From contig CAJCJE010000100.1 in assembly GCA_903970565.1 (NCBI GenBank), forward strand, positions 1-5,456: DNA of 5,456 bases, in the 5' to 3' direction. Of the stretch, positions 1 through 5,368 are shown piece after piece (within the stretch, counting starts at the first letter, position 1; each line of letters begins with the position of its first letter). The position numbers and the translations under genes were made by a program. The notes below the pieces were generated by a model. It saw only the letters and a list, made by a program, of their open reading frames with translations, searched no databases and was not told the origin of the DNA. The stretch comes from Candidatus Melainabacteria bacterium (GTDB taxonomy: Bacteria; Actinomycetota; Actinomycetes; Mycobacteriales; Pseudonocardiaceae).

Positions 1-146
1 CCGGCCAGCACCAACCCCGCCGGACCGGCGGTCACCAGGACGCCGGTCAGCAACGGATCGGTCGTTCGGCTCGGCAGGAACCGGGCGACGTCGTGCACCG
101 CCCCCGCCAGGTCGGCGGTGCGCGCGGTAAAGCCAGGAAGCTCCAT
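1..146 (-). CDS. DNA polymerase III beta-clamp (DnaN)-like protein, N-terminal 48 codons only
   Basis: The reading frame starts at ATG (146-144, minus) and runs off the left edge. The visible protein begins MELPGFTARTADLAGAV and continues with FLPSRTTDPLLTGVLV and GPAGLVLAG. This matches the first-domain pattern of bacterial sliding clamps: an 'F..R..LA.AV' helix, a 'LP.R...P.L.G.L' segment, then a beta strand ending before the usual 'TD/FD'. Sliding clamps encircle DNA and tether the replicative polymerase. The neighbourhood is not the dnaA-dnaN-recF locus, so I infer an accessory paralogue rather than the housekeeping clamp. No clear Shine-Dalgarno sequence precedes the ATG, and a TAGCGT box ends 8 bases upstream, which suggests a leaderless mRNA. 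The assignment rests on only 48 residues; a regulator that carries a clamp-like domain is the main alternative. Confidence 0.6.
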   Translation of the reverse strand, partial: MELPGFTARTADLAGAVHDVARFLPSRTTDPLLTGVLVTAGPAGLVLA

Positions 147-154
147 GCCGCCGC

Positions 155-160
155 ACGCTA
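155..160 (-). promoter_or_regulatory. Candidate -10 box (TAGCGT) for the leaderless clamp-like gene
   Basis: On the minus strand TAGCGT fits the actinobacterial TANNNT -10 consensus and is followed by 8 bases and then the ATG. That spacing would place the transcription start at or next to the start codon. No convincing -35 element is visible 16-18 bases further upstream. The call rests on a short motif plus the lack of a ribosome binding site. Confidence 0.35.
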
Positions 161-210
161 GCCTCGGCAACCGACAATTTCCGCGCCGACGAACCACGTG
201 CTCCGGCGGC

Positions 211-250
211 GATCCGGGAGTCGGGTCGATGATCCGGGAGTCGGGTCGAT
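211..250. repeat. Perfect tandem duplication of a 20-bp unit
   Basis: The 20-base unit GATCCGGGAGTCGGGTCGAT occurs at 211-230 and again at 231-250 with no mismatch and no spacer. It lies between the clamp-like gene and the decayed metallohydrolase gene. It looks like a recent slippage or replication-error duplication. The length is not a multiple of three, so if it once lay in a coding region it would have shifted the frame. Confidence 0.95.
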
Positions 251-324
251 GAGGAGGAACTCGACCGTGACCGGCCACCGCATTCTGCCGGGATCGAGTT
301 CCCCGAGCCCGACGCGCGACCGAC

Positions 325-870
325 CTGGTCCGCACGACGATCACCGGCCGGATCGGACCGGATGCCGTGGACTGGTACCACCTGCCCATCGAGATCCCGG
401 CCGGGGTCGTCGAACTCTCGGTCAGCTATGACTACGACACCCCGACCCCGCCGGCCGGCCTTCCCGGAAGGCGCTTGCGACGTGGGCATCTTCGGTCCGG
501 CCGGCCGTGATCTCGACAACCGGCGCGGTTCCCGGGGCTGGTCCGGGGGAGCGCGGCGGTCGTTCTCGATCAGTCGGCCGACCACACAATGTGGTGTTCG
601 CCGCCGATCTGTCCGCCGAGCACCTGATGGCCGGCCTGCGTGCCGGACACAACTGGATCGCCGAGTCCTCGACCGTCCAACTGAGTCTGTCCGCGTCCGC
701 CGGCACCCGTCACACCGGCCTCCACCGTGTCGGTATCGGCGAGACGCTGCGCGCCGGGACCGCAACGCCCGTGACGGTCGAGGTCACTGTGGACGGCGCG
801 GCGGGCACGGTCCTACGGCTGTGCACGCAGCACTGTGGACACGATGATCGAGCTGACCAACCCGATTTCA
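325..870 (+). pseudogene. Decayed CehA/McbA-family PHP-domain metallohydrolase
   Basis: Pieces of one protein family appear in order but in different frames. Frame 1 (325 to about 462) reads LVRTTITGRIGPDAVDWYHL then PIEIPAGVVELSVSYDYDTP and PPAGLPG, as in the family's N-terminal beta domain. Frame 2 (about 461-585) continues with CDVGIFGPAGRDLDN and SRGWSGGARRSFSIS. Frame 3 (585 to about 840) resumes with PHNVVFAADLSAEHLMAGLR, AGHNWIAESSTVQLSLSASA and GIGETL, the family's late region. Frame 1 at 844-870 gives MIELTNPIS, resembling the usual C-terminal end. The roughly 250-300-residue core between the second and third pieces, which carries the His/Asp metal-binding motifs, is missing. Functional relatives are secreted or cytosolic metal-dependent hydrolases; this copy cannot be active. 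No signal peptide is recognisable upstream. The family match is from memory of conserved phrases, but their order makes chance unlikely. Confidence 0.8.
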
Positions 871-872
871 GC

Positions 873-913
873 CAGCACCGAGCCAGCACCGAGTCGGTGC
901 TGGCTCGGTGCTG
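873..913. repeat. 20-bp perfect inverted repeat with 1-base centre (41-bp palindrome), possible terminator
   Basis: Arms 873-892 and 894-913 are exact reverse complements around a single G at 893. Each arm is itself repetitive, holding two copies of AGCACCGA separated by GCC. As RNA it would form a hairpin of about 19 pairs with a minimal loop on either strand. No T-tract follows, as is common for actinobacterial terminators. It overlaps a second 10-bp palindrome, GAGCCGGCTC, at 913-922. It sits directly after the pseudogene's C-terminal remnant, so it may be the old gene's terminator; an element-type repeat is the alternative. Confidence 0.8.
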
Positions 914-1159
914 AGCCGGCTCTGGACGGTCCCGCCTCAGCCGGGTCGAATAGCGTTCGCTGCTTGCCGGAGGGCTGAATCAATCCTGGTCCAGGTCGCC
1001 CGAATCAGCGCCGATCCGCAAACGCCGAACCGCACATTGCCGAGCGCGGTCTCGATTCAATAACGGGATGTTGATTCTCGGGTGAATTGGCGCAACGAAC
1101 CCGGTCGAGAGGAGTCCTTCAGAGTGAAAGGGCTTGAACCACAGGGGAGGTCGTGTGCG
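914..1159. other. Intergenic stretch before the miniprotein gene
   Basis: I see no supported gene here. The base composition becomes less GC-rich around 1036-1080. A weak promoter candidate for the downstream miniprotein is TTGCCG at 1037-1042 followed, after 18 bases, by TAACGG at 1061-1066. Neither box is a strong match. In-frame GTG codons at 1082 and 1124 could extend the miniprotein N-terminally; the second has a GAGGAG 10 bases upstream (1108-1113), but the extension reads as unremarkable sequence. Confidence 0.4.
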
Positions 1160-1276
1160 ATGGTGACTCTGGCACAGCGTCAGGTTCGGGAACAGGTCAG
1201 CGGCTGGGTAGCGCTGACGGCAGCGGCCATCCCGCTGGTTGTCCTCGCGGTCGCCACGGTGTTCCTCATCTGGTGA
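1160..1276 (+). CDS. Small single-pass membrane protein, 38 aa, unknown function
   Basis: The ATG at 1160 is preceded by a strong GGGGAGG (1144-1150) with a 9-base spacer, which favours it over in-frame GTG codons at 1082 (64 aa) and 1124 (50 aa). The protein opens with a short charged, Gln-rich segment (residues 3-14, TLAQRQVREQVS). Residues 16-38 are almost wholly hydrophobic (WVALTAAAIPLVVLAVATV and then FLIW), with one Pro at 25, and the chain ends right at the membrane exit with Trp. This fits an inner-membrane miniprotein with a cytoplasmic N-terminus or, less likely, a short hydrophobic toxin-like peptide. About four-fifths of its third codon positions are G or C, in keeping with real coding sequence. 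I do not recognise a family. The hairpin at 1421-1463 could end its transcript. Confidence 0.6.
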   Translation: MVTLAQRQVREQVSGWVALTAAAIPLVVLAVATVFLIW

Positions 1277-1283
1277 ACACACG

Positions 1284-1361
1284 GTGAACACAACGCACGG
1301 CGCACCCGTGGACCTGGTGCACGCCTGGACTGAACAACTGAATAACTTCCTCCGGGATTAG
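1284..1361 (+). CDS. Possible 25-codon peptide downstream of the miniprotein
   Basis: A GTG-started frame begins 7 bases after the miniprotein stop and ends with TAG at 1361. It encodes MNTTHGAPVDLVHAWTEQ and then LNNFLRD, of which residues 9-25 could form an amphipathic helix. No Shine-Dalgarno sequence precedes it, so it would need coupling to the upstream gene. Third-position GC is lower than in the neighbouring genes. It may be chance, and is recorded because its position and clean composition are suggestive. Confidence 0.2.
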   Translation: MNTTHGAPVDLVHAWTEQLNNFLRD

Positions 1362-1420
1362 GTTCGGGGCCTTTGCCAGGAGGTGACCAGCGCGGAGTTT
1401 CGGGGATTGATCCGCGCGAA

Positions 1421-1463
1421 CAGCAAGGGCCGGGAGCGTCGCATCTGCTTCCGGCCCTTGCTG
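1421..1463. terminator. Strong hairpin, probable bidirectional terminator
   Basis: Arms 1421-1433 and 1451-1463 (CAGCAAGGGCCGG and its exact complement) pair over 13 bases. The stem can extend inward by five more pairs, including two G-U, leaving a 7-base loop. It lies 60 bases beyond the crp stop codon on the minus strand, and beyond the miniprotein on the plus strand. It therefore sits where two converging transcripts would end. No U-tract is present, as is usual for this kind of genome. Confidence 0.65.
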
Positions 1464-1523
1464 TACCCCAATCTGAAGTTTTCTCTGATCAAGCCCCGAA
1501 CGATCGAGATCCGGATTCGGAAC

Positions 1524-2198
1524 TCAGCGGGCGCGTCGCGCCAGCCGCTCCGGGTCGAGAATCAGCACGCTCTTGCCCTCCAGCCGCAGCCAGCCGCGGT
1601 GCGCGAAATCGGCGAGCGCCTTGTTCACCGTTTCCCGAGAGGCACCCACCAGCTGGGCGATCTCCTCCTGGGTCAGGTCGTGGGTGACCCGCAACAGGCC
1701 GGCTTCCTGGCTGCCGAAGCGCTGCGCGAACTGAAGCAGCGCCCTGGCCACCCGGCCGGGCACGTCGGTGAAGATCTGCTCGGAGAGCATGTTGTTCGTT
1801 CGCCGCAACCGGCGGGCGACCGCGCGGAGCAGCTGCTCGGCGATCTCCGGCCGCTTGGTGATCCACTCACGCAGCGCGGGTCGGTCCATACTGACCGCCC
1901 GGACCTCGGTCACCGTGGTCGCGGTCGAGGTGCGCGGGCCGGGGTCGAAGATCGAGAGCTCGCCGAACATGTCCGAGGGACCGGCGATCCAGAGCAGGTT
2001 CTCCCGGCCGTCCGGAGACTTGCGGCCGAGTTTCACCTTGCCGGACTGGATGATGTAGAGCCGGTCGCCGGGCTCGCCCTCGGCGAAGATCACGTGACCA
2101 CGGGGAAAATCAATCGCATTCAAGGACTGAACCAGCGCTTCGGCGGCGCCGGGCTCCACTCCCTGGAAGATGCCCGCGCGGGCCAGCGTCTCCTCCAC
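1524..2198 (-). CDS. crp: Crp/Fnr-family cAMP-responsive transcription regulator
   Basis: Global DNA-binding regulator with an N-terminal cyclic-nucleotide domain and a C-terminal winged helix-turn-helix. The start is GTG (2198-2196), preceded by AGGAGGG (2211-2205) six bases upstream. It gives 224 residues, the length of M. tuberculosis Crp (Rv3676), and begins at the matching point ([16 protein letters not shown]). The cAMP pocket is intact: [18 protein letters not shown] at residues 78-95, with Glu80, Arg89 and Thr90. The long dimerisation helix covers roughly 106-136. The helix-turn-helix spans about 175-198, with the recognition helix [12 protein letters not shown] (187-198). The end, [17 protein letters not shown], matches mycobacterial Crp except for minor changes. 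The frame stays open upstream to 2360, but that extension lacks conservation and is probably the untranslated leader. Related actinobacterial regulators (GlxR, Crp) control carbon use, respiration and stress genes. I found no good TGTGA-N6-TCACA site in its own upstream region. Confidence 0.96.
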   Translation of the reverse strand: MEETLARAGIFQGVEPGAAEALVQSLNAIDFPRGHVIFAEGEPGDRLYIIQSGKVKLGRKSPDGRENLLWIAGPSDMFGELSIFDPGPRTSTATTVTEVRAVSMDRPALREWITKRPEIAEQLLRAVARRLRRTNNMLSEQIFTDVPGRVARALLQFAQRFGSQEAGLLRVTHDLTQEEIAQLVGASRETVNKALADFAHRGWLRLEGKSVLILDPERLARRAR

Positions 2199-2509
2199 GT
2201 CCGTCCCTCCTGTCAACAAACGGCGACCTGGACGGCCGTCGTCCGCCGGCGGCGCCGTGTGCTCGCCGCCGATCTTTGCGTGCAGTTTAGAGCCTGACAC
2301 GTCTACCTGGTCCGTGCCTGCCGGCCGAAACGCCGGGGAGGCGACCAATCGTGGTCGCAATCTAGCTCTTCGCCGAGATTACCCGTTGATTATGGGTCCT
2401 TGTGTCGACAACCAGTGCCCTCGGGTCCGTTACCGGCCCAAGGGGCTGGTCCGGCGCGACGAACTGCCGACCAGAGGCCGGTGACAGAGGCCGCCGGCCG
2501 TCGCCGGGT
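2199..2509. other. crp upstream region between crp and the small membrane-protein gene
   Basis: This stretch of about 310 bases has no supported gene. On the minus strand a TAAACT box (2289-2284) could serve as the crp -10 element, giving a leader of roughly 80 bases; no recognisable -35 lies at the right distance. A perfect 7-bp inverted repeat, GCGACCA / TGGTCGC with a 4-base loop, lies at 2341-2358 and could be an operator or a weak terminator for the upstream gene. An 8-bp palindrome, TGTCGACA, is at 2404-2411. Local A+T content rises around 2360-2400. Confidence 0.4.
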
Positions 2510-2776
2510 TCAGTTGCGTACGCGCCGTCTTCTCGGCCGGGTCCGACCGGCCCGACCGCCGAGTCGACGCAACCGGAACAGCTCGAGAGCCCGGCCGATG
2601 CCGTGGCCATAGAGCGCCTGCACCTCATCCGGCTGGGCCTGTTCGAGGAACTCCTCGACCTCGGTCTCCCGGATGGCCAGGTTCTTCAGTCGCGCCTCAA
2701 CCCGCTCCATGAACAGTGCGAACAGCATGATCACGAGCGGGATGATGACAATGAACCAGTAGCTCATGGTGTTCAC
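2510..2776 (-). CDS. Small membrane protein, Rv3675-position equivalent
   Basis: The 88-residue product has one N-terminal membrane segment (about residues 5-23, SYWFIVIIPLVIMLFALFM). An acidic, helix-prone stretch (24-53) includes RETEVEEFLEQAQPDEVQAL. The tail is very basic (about 67-88), with RPRRRRVRN at the end. The topology is probably a single-pass anchor with a cytoplasmic tail that could touch acidic partners or nucleic acid; this is inferred. I chose GTG at 2776-2774 because GAGGG lies 5 bases upstream; the in-frame ATG at 2767 would leave a spacer of about 14 bases. In M. tuberculosis the possible membrane protein Rv3675 occupies the same place, upstream of crp in the same direction and divergent from nth. 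I infer orthology from position, not from an alignment. Function unknown. Confidence 0.75.
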   Translation of the reverse strand: MNTMSYWFIVIIPLVIMLFALFMERVEARLKNLAIRETEVEEFLEQAQPDEVQALYGHGIGRALELFRLRRLGGRAGRTRPRRRRVRN

Positions 2777-2810
2777 ATTGTCCCTCACCGGTCCGTGCGC
2801 CGCTCGATCG

Positions 2811-2856
2811 GGGTAACCCGAGGCCCGAGGGACACACTGACCTGCTTCGGGTACCC
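2811..2856. promoter_or_regulatory. Imperfect dyad in the divergent promoter region
   Basis: GGGTAACCCGAGGC (2811-2824) can pair with GCTTCGGGTACCC (2844-2856) over 13 pairs, with one bulged A at 2816 and one G-U pair, around a 19-base centre. It lies between the small membrane-protein gene and nth, just upstream of the putative nth -10 box. It could be an operator read by a dimeric regulator or an RNA hairpin in the leader of the minus-strand gene. It does not match the Crp consensus TGTGA-N6-TCACA. Confidence 0.4.
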
Positions 2857-2879
2857 ACCTGGCACGCTCGCGGCGCCCG

Positions 2880-2885
2880 TACGCT
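2880..2885 (+). promoter_or_regulatory. Candidate -10 box (TACGCT) for leaderless nth transcript
   Basis: TACGCT fits TANNNT and is followed by six bases and then the GTG start codon of nth. Transcription would begin on the start codon itself. No Shine-Dalgarno sequence precedes the gene, in line with leaderless translation, which is common in actinobacteria. No clear -35 element is seen. Confidence 0.45.
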
Positions 2886-2891
2886 GAATGG

Positions 2892-3791
2892 GTGCCGTCC
2901 GTGACCCCCACCCACCCTGTCTCGATCCCGCCGGCGCCGACCGGTGAGACCCAGCTCGGACTGACCCGGCGAGTTCGCCGGATCACCCGCGCACTGGGCG
3001 AGGGGTATCCGGGCGCGCACTGCGAGCTGAACTTCGGCACTCCGCTGGAACTGGTCGTCGCCGTCGTGCTGTCCGCGCAGTGCACCGACGTGCGGGTCAA
3101 CCAGACGACGCCGGCCCTGTTCGCCCGCTACCGCGGCGCGGCCGACTACGCCGGCGCCGACCGGGCCGAGCTGGAGGAGCTGATCCGGCCGACCGGCTTC
3201 TTCCGGAACAAGGCGACCTCGCTGATCGGCATCGGCGCCGCGCTCGTCGAGCGGTTCGACGGCGAGGTGCCCGGTCGGCAGGACGACCTGGTGACGTTGC
3301 CGGGAGTAGGCCGCAAGACCGCGAACGTCGTGCTCGGCGACGCTTTCGGCGTCCCGGGGATCACGGTGGACACGCACTTCGGCCGGTTGGTGCGGCGCTG
3401 GGGCTGGACAGCGGAGGAGGACCCGGTCAAGGTCGAGCACGCGATCGGCGCGCTGCTCCCGCGCAAGGACTGGACGGTGCTCTCGCACTGGGTGATCTTC
3501 CACGGCCGCCGGGTCTGCCACGCCCGCCGCCCGGCCTGCGGGGCCTGTCTGCTGGCCAAGGACTGTCCGTCCTTCGGCCTCGGCCCGGTCGAGCCCGGCC
3601 TGGCCGCGCCACTGGTCAAGGGCGAGGAGGCCGAACACCTGCTCGCGCTCGCCCAGCAGACCGGCCTTCCCAGGACGAAGAAGCCGGCGCGCGAGACGGT
3701 CCGGGAACCCGCCAAGGCCACCGCCGCGAAGAAGACCGTTTCGACGAAATCGGCCACATCTACCACAGTAGTCAAAAAGGTCGCCAGATGA
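2892..3791 (+). CDS. nth: Endonuclease III (DNA glycosylase/AP lyase) with long basic C-terminal tail
   Basis: Bifunctional base-excision repair enzyme that removes oxidised pyrimidines and cleaves the abasic site. The helix-hairpin-helix is [13 protein letters not shown] at residues 136-148, with Lys142 as the catalytic lysine, and Asp160 in VDTHFGRL is the catalytic aspartate. The iron-sulfur loop is complete: Cys209-x6-Cys216-x2-Cys219-x5-Cys225, expected to bind [4Fe-4S]. An early conserved segment, [11 protein letters not shown] (60-70), is also typical. At 299 residues it is much longer than E. coli Nth (211). About 22 residues are added at the N-terminus and about 70 follow the cluster, the last 40 rich in Lys, Ala, Thr and Ser. 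The GTG at 2892 is the first start in frame, and the N-terminal extension could be shorter if a later start is used. The stop overlaps the next ATG by 4 bases (ATGA), indicating translational coupling. Confidence 0.96.
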   Translation: MPSVTPTHPVSIPPAPTGETQLGLTRRVRRITRALGEGYPGAHCELNFGTPLELVVAVVLSAQCTDVRVNQTTPALFARYRGAADYAGADRAELEELIRPTGFFRNKATSLIGIGAALVERFDGEVPGRQDDLVTLPGVGRKTANVVLGDAFGVPGITVDTHFGRLVRRWGWTAEEDPVKVEHAIGALLPRKDWTVLSHWVIFHGRRVCHARRPACGACLLAKDCPSFGLGPVEPGLAAPLVKGEEAEHLLALAQQTGLPRTKKPARETVREPAKATAAKKTVSTKSATSTTVVKKVAR

Positions 3792-4486
3792 CCGACGGGA
3801 CGAGCGAGGACCACGAGGAGCCCACGGGCGGAGCACGCCGGGTCTCGACCGGGTCCGCGTCGCGTTCCCGGCTCCGGCTCGGCGCGCGGGGTCGCTGGGC
3901 GGTGGTCCTCGCGGTGTTGCTGGTCGCGGTCGTGGTGGCCCTCTGGCCACGTGGCAGCGCTCCGGTCTCGCCGAGCACCATCTCGTTGCCCGCGCCAAAC
4001 CTCGCCGCCGTCCGGGCCCAGGCCGATCTGCCCGGCTGCCCGAGCGCGCGCTCGACCGCCGAGTCCGCGCTGGCGAGGGCCGCCGTGAGCTGCGCGGCCA
4101 ATGGCCGGACGGTCGAGTTCGGCACCGTGGTCGCGAGTGGCCCCACCCTGGTCAACGTGTGGGCGTCCTGGTGCACCGCCTGCCAGAGCGAACTGCCCGT
4201 GCTCGCGCGGTACTCCTCGACCCCCGGCGCGATCCCGGTGCTGACCCTGCTGGTGCAGAGCCCGGAGGCCGACGGCCTACAGGAGCTGGCCGGGCTGAAC
4301 GTGCACCTGCCCACCGTGTTCGACGCGGACAGTTCGGCGAGCAGGGCGCTGAAGCTCCCGGTCGGCCTGCCCGCCTCCTACCTGGCCCGCCCGGACGGCA
4401 CCGCGACGTTGATCGACTCGCTGCGGGTGTTCAGTACGGTTGACCAGGTGCGGCAGGCCGTCCGCCAGTATTCGGGAGGGCAGTGA
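3788..4486 (+). CDS. Membrane-anchored TlpA-like thioredoxin
   Basis: A 232-residue thiol-disulfide oxidoreductase predicted to sit on the outer face of the cytoplasmic membrane. A hydrophilic N-terminal segment (1-36, Arg-rich near its end) precedes one membrane anchor (about 38-53, [16 protein letters not shown]). A Pro/Ser linker follows, then a thioredoxin fold. The active site is WASWCTAC (125-132) with Cys129 and Cys132, and the cis-Pro loop is GLPASYL with Pro195. Two more cysteines, Cys84 (LPGCPSA) and Cys102 (AVSCAANG), precede the fold and might form a structural disulfide. The positional counterpart in M. tuberculosis is Rv3673c, a thioredoxin-like membrane protein. The likely role is reduction or exchange of disulfides in exported proteins; substrates are unknown. 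Start: ATG overlapping the nth stop, with AAGG seven bases upstream. It overlaps the next gene by 4 bases. Confidence 0.92.
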   Translation: MTDGTSEDHEEPTGGARRVSTGSASRSRLRLGARGRWAVVLAVLLVAVVVALWPRGSAPVSPSTISLPAPNLAAVRAQADLPGCPSARSTAESALARAAVSCAANGRTVEFGTVVASGPTLVNVWASWCTACQSELPVLARYSSTPGAIPVLTLLVQSPEADGLQELAGLNVHLPTVFDADSSASRALKLPVGLPASYLARPDGTATLIDSLRVFSTVDQVRQAVRQYSGGQ

Positions 4487-5364
4487 CCATCAGCGACCAG
4501 GATGCGCCCGGCGCTCGGGACGAGTACCACGACCAGGGCGAGGGGCGCGAGGACCACGGCAGGTCCGGCCGGGCCGGCGACGCCGGCGACGATCATGGTC
4601 CGTTACCGGGCTTCCGTACCGACGAGCCTGCCGACGAGCTGCCGAGGTGGATGTCCGACCTGGTCGCCGCCACCGCCGAGCTGGACCCGGCGGTGTTCCG
4701 GCGGCTGAGCACACCGTCGGACAACGCTCGGCAGGCGGCGGTGCTGATGCTGTTCGCCGAGGACGAGACCGGGCCGGACGTGCTGTTGCTGCGCCGTTCC
4801 AACAGCCTCGGTTCGCACCCCGGCCAGGTCGCCTTCCCCGGTGGCGGCACCGACCCCGGTGACGACGGGCCGGTCGGTACCGCGTTACGAGAGGCAGCCG
4901 AGGAGGTCGGCCTGATCCCGGCCGGTGTCCGGCCGCTCGCCCTGTTGCCCAGGGTCTACGTGCCGGTCTCCAGGTTCGACGTGACCCCGGTGCTCGCCTA
5001 CTGGCGGGAGCCCAGCGCGGTCCGGGTCGTCGACCTCGCCGAGACAGCCGCGGTGGCCAGGGTGCCGATCGCGCATCTGGTGGACCCGGCGAACCGGCTA
5101 CAGGTCCGGCATCCTTCCGGTTACATATCCCCGGCATACCTGGTCCCTGGCATGTTGATCTGGGGATTCACGGCCAGTCTGCTCACGGTGTTGTTGTCCG
5201 TCGGCGGTTGGGAACAGCCGTGGGACGCCACGAACATCCAAGATCTCGACACGGCCTGGCAACTGGCCGAACAGCTAAGCCCCACGGCCGAGGACGGCAG
5301 CGGGGTCACCGAGGCAACTGCGCCGGCCGACGGTCATGTGCCGCCGGCAATCGCGGAGGTATGA
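4483..5364 (+). CDS. Nudix hydrolase, CoA-pyrophosphatase-like, with altered signature residues
   Basis: A 293-residue Nudix protein. Residues 57-100 lead into LLLRRSNSLGSHPGQVAFPG (101-120), the region that in CoA pyrophosphatases carries the NuCoA motif, followed by the Nudix box at 122-144 (G-x5-D-x7-REAAEEVGL). The metal-binding REAAEEVG is intact, but the usual Glu of G-x5-E is Asp128. The Arg expected in the NuCoA motif (LRxHxGQ) is Gly110. The family cleaves nucleoside-diphosphate linkages such as CoA to phosphopantetheine and 3',5'-ADP; substrate choice here is uncertain because of Gly110. The first 53 residues are low-complexity, rich in Asp, Glu, Gly and His, and are probably disordered. 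The GTG start overlaps the thioredoxin stop (GTGA), with GGGAGGG ending only 2 bases upstream, so a slightly later start cannot be excluded. The middle region (213-240) is hydrophobic and typical of this family. Positional equivalent of Rv3672c. Confidence 0.93.
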   Translation: MTISDQDAPGARDEYHDQGEGREDHGRSGRAGDAGDDHGPLPGFRTDEPADELPRWMSDLVAATAELDPAVFRRLSTPSDNARQAAVLMLFAEDETGPDVLLLRRSNSLGSHPGQVAFPGGGTDPGDDGPVGTALREAAEEVGLIPAGVRPLALLPRVYVPVSRFDVTPVLAYWREPSAVRVVDLAETAAVARVPIAHLVDPANRLQVRHPSGYISPAYLVPGMLIWGFTASLLTVLLSVGGWEQPWDATNIQDLDTAWQLAEQLSPTAEDGSGVTEATAPADGHVPPAIAEV

Positions 5365-5368
5365 AGGC

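Noticed and set aside
198..431. 77-codon plus-strand frame across the tandem repeat
   Set aside because: It overlaps the N-terminal piece of the metallohydrolase relic in another frame, and its sequence is Arg/Pro/Gly-rich shadow.
980..1291. 103-codon minus-strand open frame
   Set aside because: Its composition shows no domain, and it opposes the better supported miniprotein with its strong ribosome binding site. A transposase remnant was considered, but no motif supports it.
1340..1420. tRNA or structured small RNA before the hairpin
   Set aside because: No cloverleaf, T-loop motif or acceptor stem could be built. CCTCC/GGAGG complementarity is present but too short to support an RNA gene.
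1383..2297. Long plus-strand open frame starting at GTG after AGGAGG
   Set aside because: It runs through the terminator hairpin and antisense to crp, whose protein is strongly conserved. The purine run abuts the GTG without a spacer. High-GC codon bias readily leaves such antisense frames open.
2199..2360. Longer Crp with 54 additional N-terminal residues
   Set aside because: The 224-residue form begins exactly where mycobacterial Crp does and has AGGAGGG at the right distance; the extension shows no family similarity.
2199..2891. Crp binding site for autoregulation
   Set aside because: Scanning by eye for TGTGA-N6-TCACA found only half-sites such as TTCACA at 2772-2777 without a partner at the right distance.
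3080..3787. N-terminal extension of the thioredoxin frame into nth
   Set aside because: The extended part is Arg/Pro-rich shadow translation of nth. The ATG at 3788 has a suitable spacing and the standard ATGA overlap.
2697..3998. 433-codon minus-strand open frame opposite nth and the thioredoxin gene
   Set aside because: It is Arg/Pro/Gly-rich with no recognisable domain, and the opposite strand encodes nth with all catalytic and cluster residues.
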